Positions 57,991 to 64,000 of a DNA stretch of 64,000 bases are shown here, in pieces. A program made the position numbers and the translations under genes. The notes under the pieces were generated by a model. That model saw nothing but the letters and a program-made list of their open reading frames with translations, had not been told where the DNA came from and did not search any database. Source of the stretch: Aquilaria yunnanensis (Eukaryota > Streptophyta > Magnoliopsida > Malvales > Thymelaeaceae); the NCBI GenBank assembly GCA_039654915.1, contig CM077599.1, forward strand, positions 12,340,501-12,404,500. Reading direction: 5' to 3'. Within the stretch, counting starts at the first letter, position 1; every line of letters begins with the position of its first letter.

Positions 57991-58415
57991 AAAAGCCAGC
58001 CGCTGTTTTTAAAAACTTGTAGCTTGTTGTAGAGTAATACGACCAAGTTGTATATCCTCCGCCTCATGTATATATATCGATGAGCTTTTTTAATCCATCT
58101 GCATGCACTCGCGCCGTAAAAACTAACATAAGAATGTTGTCTCAGTAACAAGCTATGATAACCATTTAAATCACGACCATGGAAGCGAAAATCTGTTCCC
58201 CGTATAAAAGAATTACGTTACGTGTAAACTGCATCTTGTTGCATGCATGCAGATGAGGAGCAGAAAAAGACTGGTTGTCCTTGATGATTTCTTTGTTTTA
58301 GAACATAATATTCAAGCTGACTTAACTGCCACTTGCATGCAAATAATTCTCAGTGCGTCGGTTCTTTTGGCTAGCCGGGTGCTTGCGTAACCATGCAATT
58401 ATGTACATTTCCTCT
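57991..58415. other. 3' flank of the kinase gene
   Basis: Probable 3'UTR and downstream DNA, about 425 bp between the kinase stop and the CACTA element. It contains a short TA-rich stretch (ATGTATATATATCG, near 58067-58080). No gene is seen. Confidence 0.5.
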
Positions 58416-59379
58416 CACTACTAAAAAATGGAGATTTACCATGCAAATACCAACGCGCATGACCATGGGTATATTTTTTTCAACGTACATGTGTTGGTAG
58501 AGATTGAGAACTGCTGTGTGTTTTTTCCCAATGGCCTAGCTGTTGGTAAATACCAATGGGCTTGACCATTAGTAAAATTTCCAACGTACACGCGTTGGTG
58601 GACACCTACCTGCAAATGGGCTTTATTTTGTGGTTTTTTTTACCAACGGCTAATTATTTAATTAAACGGTGCGTTTCAAGTAATTTTTTATCAACGGCTA
58701 ATTTAAAACTTCATCTTCCTCCTCCTGCAGACATTTCAGTTGTGGCATTTCGGGGAAAAACACTAGCGTGCTCTCTGCCGCCGCTTACCTCGCCATTGTC
58801 GGCAACGGACGTCGGGGACCGCGGGAACTCGTGTTTTCGTCTCCATTTCACAAATTTGATGCGAGTTTCTCAGGTATAGGTCATTATTTACGGTTTTCGT
58901 CAATTTTTTGTATAAATGTAATTTTCTTTAGATTGAGTTTTTTTAGCTCACTTTTTTTAGTTTGTACCTTCATCTCGTAGCTTCAAGGGTTGCCCGAGGT
59001 GATTCCTCTGCTTGTGAAGTTGTTAGAGATAATTTTTATTTTTATTTTTTTCTTCCAGTCCAAAAATGGTGAATTTTTTTTTGAATTTTAATTATTTATG
59101 TTGCTATGAAAATGTATGTATTGTGTCTATGGTTCCAACATAGTTCTAGTATTGTCCAATTAATTTCTGTTAATTATTTTTTGTTTGTGGGTATTTTTAG
59201 TGATGGAAAAAGGTGAATATGCAATTTGTTTGTGGTATTTAATTATGTTAAAGGTAGGTATTTTGTTTTTATGATAAAGATTATTGTATGAATTTATTAT
59301 TTGTATATTTTGATGCTAATTGGTTTAGTTATGGTTTAGTTTGAGTGATTTAGTGTAAATGGTTATATTATGTTATGGT

Positions 59380-59413
<34 letters not shown>

Positions 59414-59763
59414 GATGTACCCAATAATATAAAAATAATAATAGTAATAATAATAATTAAGAATAGTACATAGTAGTAGTAGTAAGTTAGAAAATAATAA
59501 TAATGAAACTAAGTAATAATAATTAAGTATGATATGGTCAATGATTATAATTACGTTAATAATAAGAACAATAAGAATGAGAATAATAATAATGTAATAA
59601 TACGCTTAATAATAAGAATAATATGAACAATATTACAACAATAATAATAATATTAACGATAATGATTATGATAATTAAAATAATAAAAATAATTATTTGT
59701 ACCCAATAATTATAATACGAGTAATAGTTCTAATAATAGTCATATTAATAATACGTGGAAAGC

Positions 59764-59810
<47 letters not shown>

Positions 59811-60049
59811 CATCATCATCATCATCATATTTACCATACTTATAAAATTACCAATACTAATTATATATAATAATGAAAATAATTTATCTATTAATTACAA
59901 TAATACCCATAGTAATTAAATTTGACTAATAATGATACTATACCCATATATAATAATACAGATAATAATAATGTATATAATAATTATTATTACATCATAA
60001 TAATCATACTAATATGCATGGCACAGTCATAATAATAATAATAATAATA

Positions 60050-60081
<32 letters not shown>

Positions 60082-60515
60082 AATAATACTAGTACTAAAA
60101 ATAAAAGAATAATATTTAAAATACTGATAGAAAATACAAATAATATTTATATTTTATTATAAATATATATATAATTAGTCTAGTAATAAAATTGTACTGT
60201 TAATAATATAAATAATTATACTGATAATAGTAATGCGTATAATAATTATTATTACATCATTATAATTATAGTAATATGCACCGCACAATCATAATACTAA
60301 TAATAATAATAATAATCATATTTACCATACTTATAAAATTACCAATACTAATTATATATAATAATGAAAATAATTTATCTATTAATTACAATAATACCCA
60401 TAGTAATTAAATTTGACTAATAATAATACTATACCCATAATAATATAGATAATAATAATGTATATAATAATTATTATTACATCATAATAATCATGCTAAT
60501 ATGCACGGCACAGTC

Positions 60516-60583
<68 letters not shown>

Positions 60584-60815
60584 TGTAATGATAAAAATAA
60601 TAATAATACTAGTACTAAAAATAAAATAATAATATTTAAAATACTGATAGAAAATACAAATAATATTTATATTTTATTATAAATATATATAATTAATCTA
60701 GTAATAAAATTGTACTATTAATAATGTAAATAATTATACTGATAATAGTAATGCGTATAATAATTATTATTACATCATTATAATTATAGTAATATGCATC
60801 GCACAATCATAATAC

Positions 60816-60853
<38 letters not shown>
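59380..60853. repeat. (AAT)n-rich block with ATC/ATG microsatellites
   Basis: Long AAT runs at 59382-59412, 59765-59810, 60030-60050, 60517-60582 and 60813-60853, with ATC runs at 59810-59828 and ATG runs at 60051-60080, are set in AT-rich DNA inside the CACTA element. Any open frame here is low-complexity and not real. The region also contains a 491-bp tandem duplication. Confidence 0.9.
59826..60810. repeat. 491-bp tandem duplication inside the CACTA element
   Basis: The stretch beginning CATATTTACCATACTTATAA at 59826 recurs at 60317 almost unchanged, through CCCATAGTAATTAAATTTGA, CTAATATGCA(T/C)GGCACAG and GTAATATGCA(C/T)CGCACAAT. Substitutions are few outside the microsatellites, so the duplication is recent relative to the element. 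Each unit itself holds two diverged sub-repeats, each with ATTATTATTACATCAT followed by a TAATATGCA motif. Confidence 0.85.
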
Positions 60854-60855
<2 letters not shown>

Positions 60856-61204
60856 CAATATACTAATAAAATTACTAATAGTATTAGTATTGATAATTGA
60901 AAGGATGTGTTTTGTTATATATATATTCTGTCGTTGTAATACATCTGTCGGAAGGGTACAAATCATTATTAATAGTATTATTGACGATATGATGGTTTGT
61001 TCTGTAAGATGATATATTGTCAAATAATAGTTTTGTGATTGTGAACTTTGATGACACTGATGGGTATATGATTACCAACAGAGTTAGTTTGTAATTGAGT
61101 CGGCCTGTAGTTAGATATACAGTAACCGTTTTTTGCCTGGCCAAATGGGTTACACACAAGAGTAGGAGTCCGGGGTTGATGAATTTATATCATTTCCTGT
61201 CTGT

Positions 61205-63700
61205 CATCCTGAAACAATGAGCGGGTTATGCATTCGCTGTCCTTGTTGGAAGTGTAAGAATTTACGGTTAAAGAGTTTGACGAGGTCAGAGTTCATCTGT
61301 ATAAATGAGGGTTTAAGCCTTTTTACTTGAATTGGACAGCTCATGGAGAGAAGCATTAGATACAGACCCGGGTGTGGGTGGCTTTCATCACTTTGATCAA
61401 GGCTCTTCGACGAATCCATACAAAAGAATGGTATTAGATGCCATTGGACCTAATTACTCACAATTTTTGGAAGACAATGTTGCGCAACCGAATGAAAGTG
61501 CACAAAATTTTTTTAATCTATTGAATTTAGCATCAACTCCTCTATGGGATGGGTGTGAAAATCATTTTGAGTTATTTATTGTCCGTCTTCTTAACCTTAA
61601 GTCTAAGTATCACATGTCACGAGTATATTTTAATGGCATTGCCCAACTGATGAAGGAAACTTAACCTACAGATAGTAAGATGCCATCAAATTGGTTTGAA
61701 ATGAAGAAATTAGTTTTACAATTGGGCTTGTCTTACCAGAAGATTGACGTCTGTGTGAATGATTGCATGTTGTTGTGGAAAGATGAAAGTATTCTTCGTA
61801 TTTGTAAGTACTGTGAAACTGAGAGATATAAGCCAAAAAAGGGAGGTCGGGGTAAAAATCGACCGAGAAAAACCATGCATTACTTACCACTAAGCCCTCG
61901 TCTGCAATGCTTATTTGCGTCAATGTCAACAGTAGAGCAGATGAGGTGGCATAAGGAGCAAAAACAGTTCCCAAGTGTTATAAAACATCCATCAGATGGT
62001 GAAGCTTGGAAACATTTTGATCGGACCTACCCATGGTTTGCTTTGGAAGCACGAAATGTCCGACTGGGGTTGTGTGCCGATGGATTTACCCCATTTGGAC
62101 CATTTGGAAAACAATACTCTTGTTGGCCTGTTATCGTTACTCAGTATAATTTGCCCCTTTAGATGTGCATGAAAAAACTCTATATGTTCCTTTTGTTATT
62201 GATTCCAGGTCCACGTAGCCCAAATCATAAGATTGATGTTTATCTACAACCTCTAATAGAAGAGCTAAGGCATCTGTAGTTTGATAGCATTGAAACATAG
62301 GATGTGTCATTGAAAGAAAATTTTGTTCTTCGAGCAGCATTAATGTGAACCATAAATGACTTTCCGACTTATGGCATGCTTTTCAGGATGGATGACACAT
62401 GGTCAATTGTCTTACCCTATTTGTATGGGAGAAAGTAAGGCATTCCAACTTAAGTATGGCGGAAAATTTTCTTTTTTCGACTGTCACCGGCAATTTCTTG
62501 ACCAGAATCACCCATATAGAAGAAATAGTACATGTTTTAAGAGTGGGAAGTCAAAGAAGTCATCGCCTCCCGAGCGCTTATCAGGTGAGGCTATATTTGA
62601 AAGAATCTCATGGATTCCATCAATTGGTAATGATGGTCCACAACATCGCCTGTGCAATTATGGGAAATCACATAATTGGACGAAGCGAAGCATTTTTTGG
62701 GACTTACCGTATTGGGCCACGAACTTAATCCGCCATAATCTTGATGTCATGCATATTAAGAAGAACGTGTTTAAGAATATATGGAATACTGTGATAGATG
62801 TTAAAAATAAAATAAAAGATAATGTTAAAGCACGGAAGGACCTCGAAATTTATTGTAATCGGCTGGAGTTAAACATGGTTGATCTTGATGATAGTCGTTC
62901 ATTCAAACCAAAGGCGAGGTTCACATTTGATGTTGACCAAAGGCAAGATGTGATCGTTTGGGTAAAATCTCTACAACTCCCTAATGGATATGCCTCGAAT
63001 CTTGGGAGATGTGTTGATACCTCTGATTGCAATATGTATGGCATGAAGAGTCATGATTGTTATGTTATGATGCAAAGGTTTCTCCCCATTGCCCTTGAAG
63101 CGTTTCCCAAGAATATATGGAAGTCATTAACGGAGTTAAGCTTATTCTATAGAAACTTGTGCTCTCTAGAGTTTCATGATAATCACTTGTTAGCGTTAGA
63201 GGCCAATATTCCAATTATAATTTGTAAGCTTGAAAGAATTTTTCCTCCGGGGTTTTTTGATGTCATGCAGCATCTCCCAGTTCACTTGCCATATGAAGCA
63301 AGGGTTGGAGGACCTGTTCAGTACCGATTGATGTATAAATTTAAGTGGTGCATGTATGACCTAAAAATGAAGGTTTCTAATACTGCTCATGTTGAGAGAT
63401 CGATATGTGAAGCATACCTTATAGAGGAGACTTCCATCTTTTGCTCTCATTGCTTTGAATCCCATGTTCCCTCCATGATGAACTGAGTTCCGCGAAATGA
63501 TGATGGTGGTCCTGTCCCCTGTAATGGTGAGTTGTGATCCATATTAACTTTTTCGGGACGTCTATATGGTGCATGTAGATATAGATTCCTCACAGACGAT
63601 GAACTCAGACTTGCAACCACATACGTTCTTCTAAACTGTGCTGAGATCAGGCCATATCTAAAGTAAGTCATCTTTAATGATCATCCAGTAGTTTGATTAT
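61205..63700 (+). pseudogene. CACTA TNP2-type transposase pseudogene
   Basis: Family features in order: a remnant of the transposase-associated Cys motif (CPCWKCKNLR, near 61235-61266) with a nearby frameshift; the tnp2 domain from about 61410 (FNLLNLASTPLWDG, KLVLQLGLSYQKIDVCVNDC, ICKYCETERYKP, RNVRLGLCADGFTPFG); after a +1 frameshift near 62380-62390, PICMGESKAF, LIRHNLDVMHIKKNV; and a DUF4218 segment (FPPGFFDVMQHLPVHLPYEA, SICEAYLIEE) ending at 63486. Stops occur at 61662, 62160, 62277, 62298, 62346 and 63484. Two of these (62160 and 62346) sit where the family has Trp, and 62277 probably does too. TNP2 proteins bind and cut CACTA ends; this copy cannot make a full protein. Further exon-like sequence continues to about 63870. 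Confidence 0.9.
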
Positions 63701-64000
63701 TTTGATTCAGTACTAATCATTTGAAGAAACTAACATATTTTCCTCCTCTCCCCATTTGGTCATAGTATGTTTGTGGATCAGGTAAGGGAAACTGCACCCG
63801 ATATAACCATGTCTGAGATGGACATACACATTGAAAACAATTTCTCAAGCTGGCTTCAACACTATGTACGCTAAATTTGACTCACTAGGTATTGCAATAT
63901 GTTAATTTTTAAACTTCCAGATATATTGTGCTCATATAAAATTGTTTTACATAGATTGTTGACCCAGGTAACAATATAGTCAATAACATCTTGTAGGATG

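Larger units (their letters stand above)
58416..64000 (+). mobile_element. CACTA (En/Spm) transposon, 5' part, continuing past the window
   Basis: It starts with the CACTA signature CACTACTAAAAAATGGAG at 58416. Subterminal repeats of the CCAACGCGCAT / CCAACGTACACGCG / CCAACGGC type occur within the first 300 bp (58450-58700), as usual for transposase binding in En/Spm elements. A GC-rich non-coding segment (58720-58870), an AT-rich (AAT)n block and then a TNP2-type transposase pseudogene follow. The 3' end is not in the window, so length and the 3-bp target duplication cannot be verified (TCT precedes the 5' end). Confidence 0.85.

Noticed and set aside
60784..61023. Isoleucine-rich open frames of 72-79 codons
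   Set aside because: They are translations of (AAT)n/(ATT)n microsatellite DNA.
1..64000. Biosynthetic gene cluster, CRISPR array or other special system
   Set aside because: The O-methyltransferase and the GGR-like gene are 5 kb apart but have no tailoring partners and are separated by transposons. No CRISPR-type array is present, and all tandem repeats are simple or transposon-borne.

Overview
The window is nuclear DNA from a flowering plant, most likely a eudicot or magnoliid. The coding genes are split by AT-rich GT-AG introns. All seven have clear land-plant counterparts, and the AT-rich spacers are crowded with plant transposons (hAT, CACTA/En-Spm, foldback or Mutator-like elements, Tourist and Stowaway MITEs, a SINE). 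I cannot name the species from the sequence.

Layout. 1-2357: AT-rich repeats, then the leader of a RopGEF gene (2358-5355, +, 5 exons). 8221-9456 (-): intronless SKIP23-type F-box gene, with a 1.5 kb inverted-repeat element starting about 120 bp upstream of its start codon. 12186-20173 (+, 10 exons): MINIYO/RPAP1, an RNA polymerase II-associated elongation factor. 20174-23855: 62-bp tandem duplication, Tourist-like MITE, and a foldback element split by a hAT insertion. 23856-25081 (+, 2 exons): small-molecule O-methyltransferase. 25082-30477: a MITE, a decayed hAT transposon and a non-autonomous hAT-like element with perfect 8-bp target duplications. 30478-31771 (+, 2 exons): GGR-like small subunit of geranylgeranyl diphosphate synthase. 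33551-33997 (-): prefoldin subunit 2, with a probable 5'UTR intron. 35190-49815: a 14.6 kb gene-free block with foldback elements, tandem duplications and a second decayed hAT. 49816-57990 (+, 15 exons): ACT-domain protein kinase of the STY8/17/46 type, with a SINE and a Stowaway-like MITE in its introns. 58416 to the window end: 5' part of a CACTA transposon with a (AAT)n-rich block and a broken TNP2 transposase gene.

The genes do not form a pathway cluster. They are unrelated housekeeping or signalling genes (ROP signalling, ubiquitin ligase substrate receptor, Pol II regulation, specialised O-methylation, plastid isoprenoids, chaperone, kinase), each with its own promoter. I found no convincing new biological system. 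The points most worth a second look are the nested and related transposons with readable target duplications, the diverged second aspartate motif of the GGR-like protein, the two possible ends of the kinase, and the damage pattern of the CACTA transposase. Exon boundaries were placed by hand from GT-AG sites, reading-frame continuity and recalled family sequences; no alignment or transcript evidence was available.
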